A stretch of DNA of 61,942 bases from positions 1-61,942 of the forward strand of contig CABHOK010000015.1 in NCBI GenBank assembly GCA_902168205.1. Reading direction: 5' to 3'. The DNA comes from an uncultured Chitinophaga sp. (GTDB taxonomy: Bacteria; Bacteroidota; Bacteroidia; Cytophagales; Cyclobacteriaceae). The position numbers and the translations under genes are program-made. Below, in pieces: positions 43,776-52,950 of the stretch; positions within the stretch are counted from its first letter, which is position 1, and each line of letters opens with the position of its first letter. The notes beneath the pieces were generated by a model that saw nothing but the letters and a program-made list of their open reading frames with translations, searched no databases and had not been told where the DNA came from.

Positions 43776-46700
43776 ATGAGAAGATTACCCCTGACACTAT
43801 CTGTATTTTTATTGTATAATTTTTGCCTCGGGCAGCCAACGCTTCCGGAAGGATTCATTGCACAGCAAATTGTATCGGGCATTAATCCGGTTGCCTTAAA
43901 TTTTGACCCTAACGGCAGACTTTTTATAACTGAACTAACAGGAAATATTCTTCTGGTTGAGAACGATATCGTACACGATGAACCCGTAGGCGTTATACCG
44001 GTAGACAATACAGGAGAAAGAGGCCTCTATGGCATTGCTTTCGATCCTGATTTTGAATTTAATCAGTATATATACCTATACTATTCTGTTCAGAACGCCA
44101 ATTACAACAGACTAAGTCGCTTTAAACTTCACGACAATCACATCCATTACGAAGAGGAAGAGATACTAATGGAATTCGATTTCACCACGGCCGTTATTCA
44201 TAATGGAGGCGACATTAAATTCGGACCTGATGGAAAATTATACATAGCCGTTGGCGATGGCGGTACCCCGGCATTGGCCCAAAGTCAGAACAGCTTATTC
44301 GGAAAAATTCTGCGCATCAACCCGGATGGTTCAGTACCTACTGACAATCCTTTCTACACAACCAATCAAGGTATATATAAATCAATCTATGCCTATGGTT
44401 TACGGAATCCCTTCACGTTCGATTTTAATGGTGATACTCTTTTTGCCAGTGATGTAGGCCAATCGGACTACGAAGAGATTAATAATATTTTACCTGGTAA
44501 AAATTACGGCTGGCCCATTGTTGAAGGTATGTTGAGCAGCAGCGGTGTTGCGCCTCCTGAAAACTATATTGACCCGGTATATACATACTCGCATGCTGAA
44601 GGTTGTGCGATTACAGGTGCAGCATTTTACAATCCGCAGGTGAGCGTTTTTCCTGATGAATTCAAGAATAAATATTTCTTTGGCGATTACTGTAATAATA
44701 CTGTTAAAGCGTTGGACCCGGAAGCACATACTGCGAGCCTGTTTCTTGAAAATGGTAATGGGCCCACATTTATCAAAGTAAGTGATCACGGAGAAATGTA
44801 CATTGGATCTTTTGGCGGTGGCAATCAAGGCAGCGTATGGAAAATTACCTATAGTACCGATGGCTCTCCGCATATAGCGGTCCATCCGGAATCTGTTATT
44901 GCTTCTGTTAGCGACACTGTAACTTTCTCCGTTACAGCGATGGGCGATGCTCCACTACACTATCAATGGCAGAGAAATGGTTCCATTATCGCAGATGCAA
45001 CTGCATCTGCTCTTCAGCTAAAGAATGTTACCCTTAGTGACAACGATGCTATATTTACCTGCATCGTAGAAAATGAAAAAGGACAGGCTACAAGTCAGGC
45101 CGCAAAGTTAACGGTAACAGCAAGAACACGCCCGGAACCCGCTATGGGCCTAAGCACGTATGCCGGCAGATCGCTATATATAGCAGGCGATACAATCATT
45201 ATAAAAGGCTCTGCATCGGATGATACTCAGGGCACCTTGCCTTCGTCAGCATTAAGCTGGAAAGTTGATTTTCATCACGATCATCATTCGCATCCTATAC
45301 TCACCAACATCAAAGGAACAGACTCTGTTGCCTTTATTGTCCCTCGTGTAGGAGAAACTTCAAGCAATGTCTGGTATCGGGTACATTTGGAAGCGCAAAA
45401 TGAAGTAGGACTTTCCAAAATTACCTATACAGATATATATCCGCTAACATCAACAATTACGGTAACAACCTCTTACGATGCTATAGCTCCTTTCCCCGTA
45501 TTTCTGGACGGAGCTTTGCACATGACCCCCTTTACGTTAACAGCAGTAGCAGGTATGACCCGGAATCTTTCCGTTTCGTCTAACCAAATAGTTGGCGAAT
45601 ATCTATATCCAACCGACACCGAGACTTCAATTAATTTTAACACCCCGAAAAACGATACCGTATTTTTATTCACCGGAAACTTCAACAAAGTTTATTTTGG
45701 CAATGGATCAGGTTTGAATGGACAATACTTTAACGGTGCATTAAACTTTGAAGGTTCTCCCGATACAACTCGTATTGATTCTCGACTGGATTTTAATTGG
45801 GGATATCAACCTCCTATCGGTAATCTTGCCGGAGACTATTTTAGTATTGTGTGGCAAGGATACATACGTATACCTTCTGAAAACTTATATACATTTTACA
45901 TAAACTCAGATGATGGCGTTAAGTTATCAATTGATAACGATGTACTGATTGCTAACCTGCAAAGCGCCCCAGAGGACGAGCTTATTGCAAACAAAGTACT
46001 CGCGGCAGGCATTCATCCAATAAAAATTCATTACTATGAAGATGCAGGAGCGGCATCTATAAATCTATCTTGGAGTAGTGGCAACTTACCAAAGGAAATC
46101 ATACCCCATAACGTTCTCTATGATAGGTACTACAAACCGACCCTGAGCTTCATTAGGGAACAGGACACTTTTTCTCCAGGAAAAACTATTTCTTTTAAAG
46201 CCAGCGTAGCAGATTGGCAGATGCAACCACTGAAAGATACAGATAGCGAATGGACAATATCTTTAATCAACTCAGATGACACCGTTCACCTTTCTACCAT
46301 CAACAACGTAGATTCAATAGTTCACACAATTCCCGACTATTTGAATTACTCGAAGAATTCCTACCTAAGACTCTCTCTTGTCGCACAGGATAGGGCTGGG
46401 TTTGCCGACACTCTAATAAAAAAGATATCTTTGAAAGAGGACTATTTTTTATCACAGGCAGAGATAACAATATACCCCAATCCTTCTTCACACACTATAA
46501 CAATTGAAAGTATTGGATCAGAACAACCAAACCATATAGTATTTTACAATAACCTTGGACAGCCAATGCTTAGTAAAAATTTATTTTACACATCCATATC
46601 AAAAATGCTAATAGACATATCGAGTTTGCCTGCCGGTTTATATGTAGTGAAAGTATCGGTCGGAAACTCCCAATACCTAAGAAAAATCACCAAACTTTGA
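43776..46700 (+). CDS. Secreted PQQ-type sugar dehydrogenase-like protein with Ig, PA14 and T9SS sorting domains
   Basis: The 974-residue protein has a signal peptide (about 1-19, NFCLGQ). A six-bladed soluble glucose/sorbosone dehydrogenase domain spans about 20-365, with the active-site His in AVIHNGGDIKFGPDGKLYIAVGDGG (about 145-170) and KNYGWP. An Ig-like domain (about 368-450) and a beta-rich middle follow. A PA14 domain covers about 645-785 (GLNGQYFNGALNFEG, YTFYINSDDGVKLSID). The C-terminal type A sorting domain is about 895-974, with YPNPSSHTITIES and GLYVVKVSVG. It is therefore exported and processed by the T9SS. The substrate sugar is unknown. It is odd inside a polysaccharide synthesis locus. 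Confidence 0.85.
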   Translation: MRRLPLTLSVFLLYNFCLGQPTLPEGFIAQQIVSGINPVALNFDPNGRLFITELTGNILLVENDIVHDEPVGVIPVDNTGERGLYGIAFDPDFEFNQYIYLYYSVQNANYNRLSRFKLHDNHIHYEEEEILMEFDFTTAVIHNGGDIKFGPDGKLYIAVGDGGTPALAQSQNSLFGKILRINPDGSVPTDNPFYTTNQGIYKSIYAYGLRNPFTFDFNGDTLFASDVGQSDYEEINNILPGKNYGWPIVEGMLSSSGVAPPENYIDPVYTYSHAEGCAITGAAFYNPQVSVFPDEFKNKYFFGDYCNNTVKALDPEAHTASLFLENGNGPTFIKVSDHGEMYIGSFGGGNQGSVWKITYSTDGSPHIAVHPESVIASVSDTVTFSVTAMGDAPLHYQWQRNGSIIADATASALQLKNVTLSDNDAIFTCIVENEKGQATSQAAKLTVTARTRPEPAMGLSTYAGRSLYIAGDTIIIKGSASDDTQGTLPSSALSWKVDFHHDHHSHPILTNIKGTDSVAFIVPRVGETSSNVWYRVHLEAQNEVGLSKITYTDIYPLTSTITVTTSYDAIAPFPVFLDGALHMTPFTLTAVAGMTRNLSVSSNQIVGEYLYPTDTETSINFNTPKNDTVFLFTGNFNKVYFGNGSGLNGQYFNGALNFEGSPDTTRIDSRLDFNWGYQPPIGNLAGDYFSIVWQGYIRIPSENLYTFYINSDDGVKLSIDNDVLIANLQSAPEDELIANKVLAAGIHPIKIHYYEDAGAASINLSWSSGNLPKEIIPHNVLYDRYYKPTLSFIREQDTFSPGKTISFKASVADWQMQPLKDTDSEWTISLINSDDTVHLSTINNVDSIVHTIPDYLNYSKNSYLRLSLVAQDRAGFADTLIKKISLKEDYFLSQAEITIYPNPSSHTITIESIGSEQPNHIVFYNNLGQPMLSKNLFYTSISKMLIDISSLPAGLYVVKVSVGNSQYLRKITKL

Positions 46701-46739
46701 CAACACTAAATTCGATACAAGCAACTGACCATTGATCGC

Positions 46740-48191
46740 GTGAAACAAGTTTTTCTAAACTTTATCAGATCCAAGAATCTATGGAATGCAACATGGAGTT
46801 CACTTGATGCTGTTGCCTACCCAACACTCATGCTTCTGGCTACCCCAATTTTCATTAATAAACTGGGAGTAGAGCTATACGGACTGTGGATGTTCGTTAA
46901 TACAATAATAGCGAGTATCGGCATTCTTAATATAGGGCTTGGTGACGCAACTGTTAAATTCATATCTAAATATATTGTCGAAGGAAATAAACACAAGGTC
47001 AACAAAGTAATAGAAGCGACCTACGCTGTCTATCTTGTACTTTGTGTAATAGTGGTAATCGTTACTATAATTCTGGCATTCATCATTCGAGAATACAATT
47101 GGCTTAACCTCCCCTCTAAGAATAACGAATTAATATTTCAGACTATACAAATAGCGGGTGTTACGTTGGGGCTAAAGTTCATCGAGCAAATCTTCCTTGC
47201 CGTTTTTAAAGGGTTCGAACGATATGACCTTTCGGCCAAATTATCACTATTTGGCAAGGTGAGTTCCCTGGTGGCAAATTTGATACTTGTATCACTGAAT
47301 TACTCACTTCTCTACATCTTTATAAGTTCTTGTGTCATAACTACCATATATCTTTTTGTAGAGGGGTGGATGGTATACAGATTTACGAAGTTCACTAGTT
47401 TCATCCCTTCATTTGAAAAAAAATATATCAGGGAAATATTCAGCTTTGGCATCTGGACGTGGTTCCAATCCATCATCGGTATTGCGTCAGGTCAGGTCGA
47501 TAAATTTATAGTGCTTTCGTTATCAGACATCAAAGTATTTGCATACTATTCATTGGCACTAACGGTATTTACTCAAATACATAGTTTTCTTTCAGCCTCC
47601 ATCTCATGGATCTTTCCTGTTATTTCTAAAAAAATATATGCAGGAGAAAGAGTTGATTTACTATATAATAAAATTCAATTCTACTTTCTATCTATGGTAA
47701 CAATAATTCTTTCGCTATTTTATATCGTTAAAGATCCGTTTATTCTTTATTGGCTAAAGAATGAGACCTACAGTCATACAATAGAATTTATCAGTCTGTT
47801 TGTATGCTATAATCTGATAATGGCTACTACTATAATTCCATACTACTTCTTAAATAGCAGCAATTACTTCAGGCTAAATACTGTCTTCATGCTTATAAAC
47901 CTGGCATCGAGAGCTATATTTATTCCACTAATGTTCCACTTCATGGAAACAAAGGGACTGGTAATAGGGCTTATAGTATCGGGGTTGGTTGTTTCGCCAA
48001 TCCAAATGTATTACTTCAACAAAAAAGTACTTTCGAACAATAGTATCTTAAGCTCAGTGGCTGTCGCTCTTCCGGGATTGATTTTTTTACTGGTTTATAC
48101 ACAGAATAACATAGTGGTCGATATTTTGTGTCTCATAATGCTCGTATTTTATTATAAATTAATCTTCCGATCACAAATTCAACGGTCATGA
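46740..48191 (+). CDS. Wzx-type polysaccharide flippase (MATE/MOP superfamily)
   Basis: The 483-residue protein has about 12 to 14 membrane segments and the polysaccharide-flippase pattern: a WNATWSSLDAVAYPTLMLLATPIFINKLGVELYGLW start, GDATVKFISKYI, GQVDKFIVLSLSD and a conserved second-half repeat. It moves undecaprenyl-linked repeat units across the inner membrane for Wzy. It starts with GTG at 46740. The DNA here is visibly more A+T-rich than in the upstream sugar genes. The methyltransferase gene begins within its stop (ATGA), so the two are translationally coupled. Confidence 0.88.
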   Translation: MKQVFLNFIRSKNLWNATWSSLDAVAYPTLMLLATPIFINKLGVELYGLWMFVNTIIASIGILNIGLGDATVKFISKYIVEGNKHKVNKVIEATYAVYLVLCVIVVIVTIILAFIIREYNWLNLPSKNNELIFQTIQIAGVTLGLKFIEQIFLAVFKGFERYDLSAKLSLFGKVSSLVANLILVSLNYSLLYIFISSCVITTIYLFVEGWMVYRFTKFTSFIPSFEKKYIREIFSFGIWTWFQSIIGIASGQVDKFIVLSLSDIKVFAYYSLALTVFTQIHSFLSASISWIFPVISKKIYAGERVDLLYNKIQFYFLSMVTIILSLFYIVKDPFILYWLKNETYSHTIEFISLFVCYNLIMATTIIPYYFLNSSNYFRLNTVFMLINLASRAIFIPLMFHFMETKGLVIGLIVSGLVVSPIQMYYFNKKVLSNNSILSSVAVALPGLIFLLVYTQNNIVVDILCLIMLVFYYKLIFRSQIQRS

Positions 48192-48973
48192 AATGTAATA
48201 TATGTCAAAGTGAAAGCGACAGACTGTTTGTTAAAAAAGTACTTAACAAATACGATGTCAGTTATTTTAAATGCAACAGTTGTGGGTTTATTCAGACCGA
48301 GAAAGCCTATTGGATAAAGGAAGCATACGAAAACATTATAACCTCACTTGACATTGGGCTCGTCTATCGAAATCTATATTTATCAACAGTCTCTCAAGCT
48401 ATATTAACCAAATTCTTTAACGATAAATCTAAATTTCTCGACTATGGAGGGGGTTATGGTTTATTCGTGAGATTGATGAGAGATCGTGGATTTGATTTTT
48501 ATCGTCAGGACAAGTACTGTGAAAATACTTTTGCCAAGAATTTCGACATTACTGACTTGCCCGGTGAGACAAAGTTTGAAGTAATTACAACCTTTGAGGT
48601 ATTCGAACACCTGGAGGATCCCATTTCAGAAATTCAAAAAATATTGAACTATGGAGACAGCATTCTATTCTCTACTGAACTGCAGTCTTCAACCATGCGA
48701 GTAAGCGAATGGGAATATCTCGCACCGGAAACAGGCCAACATATTGCACTCTACAGTTTTGAAACACTGAAACGAATTGCCGAAATTTTCAATCTGAATG
48801 TTTACTCGAATTTTAATAACATACATCTATTGACTCCAAAAAGGCTAAATCAGAATATATTTAGATTGCTCGCAAAATCAAAGATTGCATCTCTTTACAA
48901 TGTTCTGTACGCTAGACAGCCATCGCTTCTGCAGCAAGACTACAATTTTATAAAACAGAAACTCAATAACTGA
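48188..48973 (+). CDS. SAM-dependent methyltransferase with N-terminal zinc-ribbon-like cysteines
   Basis: The 261-residue protein begins with CNIC (C3, C6) and a second CNSC (C31, C34), a four-Cys set likely to bind zinc. A class I methyltransferase core follows: FLDYGGGYGLFVRLMRDRG (motif I), ITTFEVFEHLEDP (motif post-I/II). The whole resembles C-methyltransferase or tailoring proteins in sugar clusters. Acceptor is unknown. It overlaps the flippase gene by 4 bases. Composition is A+T-rich. Confidence 0.82.
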   Translation: MKCNICQSESDRLFVKKVLNKYDVSYFKCNSCGFIQTEKAYWIKEAYENIITSLDIGLVYRNLYLSTVSQAILTKFFNDKSKFLDYGGGYGLFVRLMRDRGFDFYRQDKYCENTFAKNFDITDLPGETKFEVITTFEVFEHLEDPISEIQKILNYGDSILFSTELQSSTMRVSEWEYLAPETGQHIALYSFETLKRIAEIFNLNVYSNFNNIHLLTPKRLNQNIFRLLAKSKIASLYNVLYARQPSLLQQDYNFIKQKLNN

Positions 48974-49005
48974 ACATCAATTAGTAAATAAATTCGGGTC
49001 AGATC

Positions 49006-50082
49006 ATGTTTTACACAGCAGTTTGGTGCCAGACAAATGAAGACGATTTCAAAAAAAATATACCTTTTGAAGCTTTAGCTGAAAGCATAAAAAGGTATAA
49101 TTCCAAAGTACCGTTCTATGTCGTATTCCTGGAAGGAATTGACAAAGTATCAGAAAAATACTTATCAAGGCTAAACGAGTATGGGTTTAACGTTATTAAT
49201 TACTGCACCGAGTTTCAGGACATTGTAAAGCGATATCCTAATCTGGATCGCTTCTATAGCAGATATGAACGTAATTGTCTTTTACGCTGGATCGCGTTTT
49301 ATAACATACATAAAAACAATCCTGGCAAACCACAGTTCTGGCATTTAGATAGTGACATAGTTCTACATACTTCATTGAATGACCTGGCTCGTGATACTTC
49401 CGGAAAGACCTTTATGTTACAAGGTTGCCCGGTACTACTAACCGTTTCAAATCATGAGTGGTTTAGTATATACGAAAAAGAGTTGAATGAACTAGATAGC
49501 AACATCATCGAATACTCTAACGAAGCCTTTCAAGTTAAAGACGAGTGTAAACAACGAGATATTCAATTGGCCAACGAATCGCTCTATAGAAATCCTATAG
49601 GCAGCGATCAGGATTTATTAGAATACCTGGTTTCCTCAGGGAAAATTCCGCAAGACACTAGCGATACAATCTTCAATTCAAATTATTACTTTATTCAAAA
49701 TGCACTGGCTATAAAAATGTGGCACCAACCGCAAACCAGCAGCAAAAGCAATTTTACTTTAGGAGATAACTTGCAAATTAAAATTATAGACAAGAGCGTT
49801 GCTTTTATTCACTATCAAAGCACGTTTACGAATTATATCAACACTTGTTTATTTCTAAGAAGAATGCGCGTACCAACGGCTCTGATTAAACCTATAATAA
49901 AATTTAAAATAACTGAAGCGGATTTTAAAACCACATTTATTTTTCGGGTGATCGGCAAATTATTAAATGTGTATTCCAAACGAAATAGGGCAGATGTTAT
50001 TAAAGAAGCAATGACAATTCGCGGCAACGATGGCATACCTCAGATTGTAGACATTTTAAATTTACTTTTAAAATTAAGCTAA
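49006..50082 (+). CDS. Putative glycosyltransferase with DxD motif (GT-A type), family not recognised
   Basis: The 358-residue protein has an opening VWCQTNEDDFKKN, a segment HLDSDIVLH (about 123-131) in which DSD is the likely metal-binding DxD of GT-A enzymes, then GSDQDLLEYL (about 203-212) and a late FIHYQS. There is no membrane segment. This arrangement resembles GT proteins acting on cell-surface glycans but I do not place it in a CAZy family. It lies between the methyltransferase and a GT4 enzyme. Low G+C content is shared with the neighbours. Confidence 0.6.
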   Translation: MFYTAVWCQTNEDDFKKNIPFEALAESIKRYNSKVPFYVVFLEGIDKVSEKYLSRLNEYGFNVINYCTEFQDIVKRYPNLDRFYSRYERNCLLRWIAFYNIHKNNPGKPQFWHLDSDIVLHTSLNDLARDTSGKTFMLQGCPVLLTVSNHEWFSIYEKELNELDSNIIEYSNEAFQVKDECKQRDIQLANESLYRNPIGSDQDLLEYLVSSGKIPQDTSDTIFNSNYYFIQNALAIKMWHQPQTSSKSNFTLGDNLQIKIIDKSVAFIHYQSTFTNYINTCLFLRRMRVPTALIKPIIKFKITEADFKTTFIFRVIGKLLNVYSKRNRADVIKEAMTIRGNDGIPQIVDILNLLLKLS

Positions 50083-50088
50083 GGAACA

Positions 50089-51183
50089 ATGAGAATATTT
50101 TTTGATCATCAAATTTTTGCTTTTCAAAACTACGGTGGTATTTCAAGGTATTTTGTGGAAGTTATAAACCACCTTCATAAATACCCGGACGTGACACTTA
50201 AGTTTCCCATTTTGTTTTCAAATAACGAATATTTAACTGATAACAAAGTGATCAAGTCAACACCGTTCTTCCCAAACTATAACATCAAAGGGAAAGGCAC
50301 ATTGATGATGAAACTTGACACTTCATTGACACGATTGTCGATGAGAAAAGATGATTACGATATATTCCACCCAACTTACTACCACCCATATCACCTGGGG
50401 CGTAACAAAAAACCCACGGTAGTAACCTGCTATGACCTTATCCATGAAATTTATATCCAGAATGACACGAAATCGCTGGACATGAAGAAACGTGTTCTGG
50501 AAAGAGCTGATAAAATCATAGCTATTTCAAAACATACCAAAAACGATCTCATTAAATTTTACAACATTCCAGAAGAACGGGTTGAGGTTATATACCTTGC
50601 TAATTCTTTAGAACCAACTTCAAGTCCTTCTTTTATACCTACGGACAAAAAAAACAAATACCTGCTTTACGTTGGCAACAGAAATTTGTACAAGAATTTT
50701 ACAGTATTCGTAAAGGCTATCGCTCCCGTATTGCGCAAATCAAAAGACTTATTCCTGTTCTGTGCCGGTGGTGGCAAGTTTAACAAAGAAGAGTATGAGT
50801 TATTTAACGCGTTAAAAATCGAGAGTCAAATCGAACAATACCCAGGGTCAAATGACAGTCTTTATACACTGTATAGTAACGCAATCGCTTTCATATACCC
50901 TTCTTTATACGAAGGATTTGGAATACCTTTATTGGAAGCTATGAGCTGCGGATGTCCGGTTCTGGCGAGCAACACAAGCTCTTTGCCTGAGGTAGGCGGT
51001 GACGCTGCGTTGTATTTTGAACCAACAGATGAAGAGTCCATCCGTTCAGCTGTTGAACGGTTAATTGGTGATACAAAGCTTCAGAACGAACTTAAACGTA
51101 AAGGTGCTGGGCGCACGAAGGAGTTCACTTGGGAGAAGACCGCTTTGCAATCTCATGCCTTATACAAAAATATACTAGGATGA
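50089..51183 (+). CDS. GT4 family glycosyltransferase
   Basis: The 364-residue GT-B protein starts MRIFFDHQIFAFQNYGGISRYFVEV, a typical GT4 donor-side start. It has a GT4 C-terminal domain with YPSLYEGFGIPLLEAMSCGCPVLASNTSSLPEVGGDAALYF (the EX7E-like motif). It would transfer a nucleotide-sugar to the lipid-linked repeat unit in the cytoplasm; donor unknown, often mannose-like in this branch. It ends in an ATGA overlap with gmd, so a GDP-sugar donor is one possibility. AGGA stands a few bases before its ATG. Confidence 0.87.
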   Translation: MRIFFDHQIFAFQNYGGISRYFVEVINHLHKYPDVTLKFPILFSNNEYLTDNKVIKSTPFFPNYNIKGKGTLMMKLDTSLTRLSMRKDDYDIFHPTYYHPYHLGRNKKPTVVTCYDLIHEIYIQNDTKSLDMKKRVLERADKIIAISKHTKNDLIKFYNIPEERVEVIYLANSLEPTSSPSFIPTDKKNKYLLYVGNRNLYKNFTVFVKAIAPVLRKSKDLFLFCAGGGKFNKEEYELFNALKIESQIEQYPGSNDSLYTLYSNAIAFIYPSLYEGFGIPLLEAMSCGCPVLASNTSSLPEVGGDAALYFEPTDEESIRSAVERLIGDTKLQNELKRKGAGRTKEFTWEKTALQSHALYKNILG

Positions 51184-52154
51184 CGGCTTTTATAACGGGG
51201 ATTTCGGGCCAGGATGGGGCATACTTAGCGCAGTTGCTTCTTGATAAAGGATATACAGTTGTAGGGATAACCCGCAATAACCATCCGACAAATCATTATA
51301 ACCTTACCTATCTCGGCATTCAGGATAAAATTATTTTTGAGGAAGGTGACCTTTGCGATCTGCCTTTTATTATCCGAATTATTGAAAAACATAACCCCAC
51401 AGAAATTTATAATCTGGCAGCGCAGAGCTCCGTAGGTTTATCTTTTGCTCAGCCAACGGCAACCATTCACTACAACGTAAGCTCGGTGCTGAATTTATTA
51501 GAGGCAATCCGGATCGTTGATAACTCTATTAAATTCTATCAGGCTTCCAGCTCAGAGATGTTTGGTAAAGTGGTTAATCTTCCGGTAACTACAACCACTC
51601 CTATGCATCCACTAAGTCCATATGCAATTTCCAAAGCGACTAATTACTGGACGGTTGTTAACTTCCGGGAGTCCTATAATCTTTTTGTATGCAATGGAAT
51701 TTTATTTAATCATGAATCCTATCTGCGATCAAACACATTTTTTGTAAAAAAAGTATTGCAAGACAGCTTCAAGATCAAATCAGGTAAACTTGAATTTCTT
51801 CGCGTAGGTAATATTGATGTTAAGAGAGATTTTGGATATGCTCCTAAATACGTGGAGGCTATGTGGCTCATGCTTCAGCACCAGGAACCACGTGATTTTA
51901 TCATCTGTTCTGGTAAATCCATATCGTTAAGACACATTATTGAATATGTCTTTAAAAAGTTGGGAATAGATGGCAGCAAGGTGGTCGTAGATCAAAATCT
52001 ATATAGACCGGTTGATATCGTTGATATTTATGGAGACAACTCTCAAGCCAGGGAATTGCTGGGATGGTCGTATTCTATGACGTTTGAGGAAGTGTTAGAT
52101 CAACTTATACAGGAAGAAGCAACAAATCTACATAATCAGAAAAATGATCGATAG
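51180..52154 (+). CDS. gmd: GDP-mannose 4,6-dehydratase
   Basis: The enzyme makes GDP-4-keto-6-deoxymannose, precursor of fucose, rhamnose-like and perosamine sugars. The 324-residue SDR has TGISGQDGAYLAQLLL (6-21), IYNLAAQSSVGLSF, FYQASSSEMFGKV, YxxxK at Y148-K152, the NFRESYNLFVCNGILFNHES block and the PVDIVDIYGDNSQARELLGW end, all close to Gmd. No reductase or fucose synthase (WcaG) gene is next to it, so the later step is elsewhere or done by the epimerase at 57355. ATG 51180 is preferred over a frame extension at 51129, because it sits in an ATGA overlap. Confidence 0.9.
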   Translation: MTAFITGISGQDGAYLAQLLLDKGYTVVGITRNNHPTNHYNLTYLGIQDKIIFEEGDLCDLPFIIRIIEKHNPTEIYNLAAQSSVGLSFAQPTATIHYNVSSVLNLLEAIRIVDNSIKFYQASSSEMFGKVVNLPVTTTTPMHPLSPYAISKATNYWTVVNFRESYNLFVCNGILFNHESYLRSNTFFVKKVLQDSFKIKSGKLEFLRVGNIDVKRDFGYAPKYVEAMWLMLQHQEPRDFIICSGKSISLRHIIEYVFKKLGIDGSKVVVDQNLYRPVDIVDIYGDNSQARELLGWSYSMTFEEVLDQLIQEEATNLHNQKNDR

Positions 52155-52938
52155 AGCTATAACCAATAGTAATCCGGTTATCACTGTTGTTACCGTAGTA
52201 TTTAATGGAGCAAAAAACCTTGAAAAAACCATTTTAAGTGTTCTGAGCCAGACGTACAAAAATATCGAATACATTATCATGGATGGAGGAAGTACTGACG
52301 GCACCATTGATATAATCAAGAAGTATGAGAGTCAACTCGCTTATTGGATTAGTGCCCCTGACAAAGGCATTTATGACGCCATGAATAAAGCTATTGATAA
52401 AGCCACAGGAGAATGGATCAACTTCATGAACTGCGGAGATCGATTTGCTTCACCAGATGTGTTTAAACTCTTCGCGCAGAAATACAGTGCCGACATTTTG
52501 TATGGTGATGCTATCATTCAATATGTAGATTTTGAAACAACATTCAGGAAATACCCGCTTGAAGCGATGTGGAAACATTCTCCGTTTTGCCATCAGGCAT
52601 GCTTTGTAAGAACATCGTTAATGAAAGAGTATAAATATAATCTTAACTATAAAATTGGTGCCGATCATGATATTTTTTACCGAGCCTATATTGAAGGGAA
52701 ACGATTTCAGGAGCTGCCAATAATAATTTGCTACTTTGACGGCACTGAAGGCACAACAAAGAAAAGAATTATTACCGCGATACGTGATAAGAGAGATATA
52801 GCTTTAACATATCAGTTTTCTGTTACAAAGTGGATTTACTACCAATTCTTCCTTGCCTATATTTACCTGAATATTTTGATAAAAAAAATATTAGGTGATA
52901 AACTAACCAAGTCGCTAACAAGGATTTTGAAACGATAA
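52144..52938 (+). CDS. GT2 family glycosyltransferase
   Basis: The 264-residue protein has the GT2 (GT-A) layout: VITVVTVVFNGAKNLEKTILSVLSQTY start, EYIIMDGGSTDGTIDII (first Asp motif), NCGDRF in place of a DxD (a GDR-type motif), and HQACFVRTSL. It is a WbbD/WcaA-like protein that adds one sugar to the lipid-linked unit in the cytoplasm. It overlaps gmd by 11 bases. Acceptor and donor are unknown. A hydrophobic stretch at the C-terminus (about 240-255) may associate with the membrane. Confidence 0.87.
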   Translation: MIDRAITNSNPVITVVTVVFNGAKNLEKTILSVLSQTYKNIEYIIMDGGSTDGTIDIIKKYESQLAYWISAPDKGIYDAMNKAIDKATGEWINFMNCGDRFASPDVFKLFAQKYSADILYGDAIIQYVDFETTFRKYPLEAMWKHSPFCHQACFVRTSLMKEYKYNLNYKIGADHDIFYRAYIEGKRFQELPIIICYFDGTEGTTKKRIITAIRDKRDIALTYQFSVTKWIYYQFFLAYIYLNILIKKILGDKLTKSLTRILKR

Positions 52939-52950
52939 ACCTACTGACCT

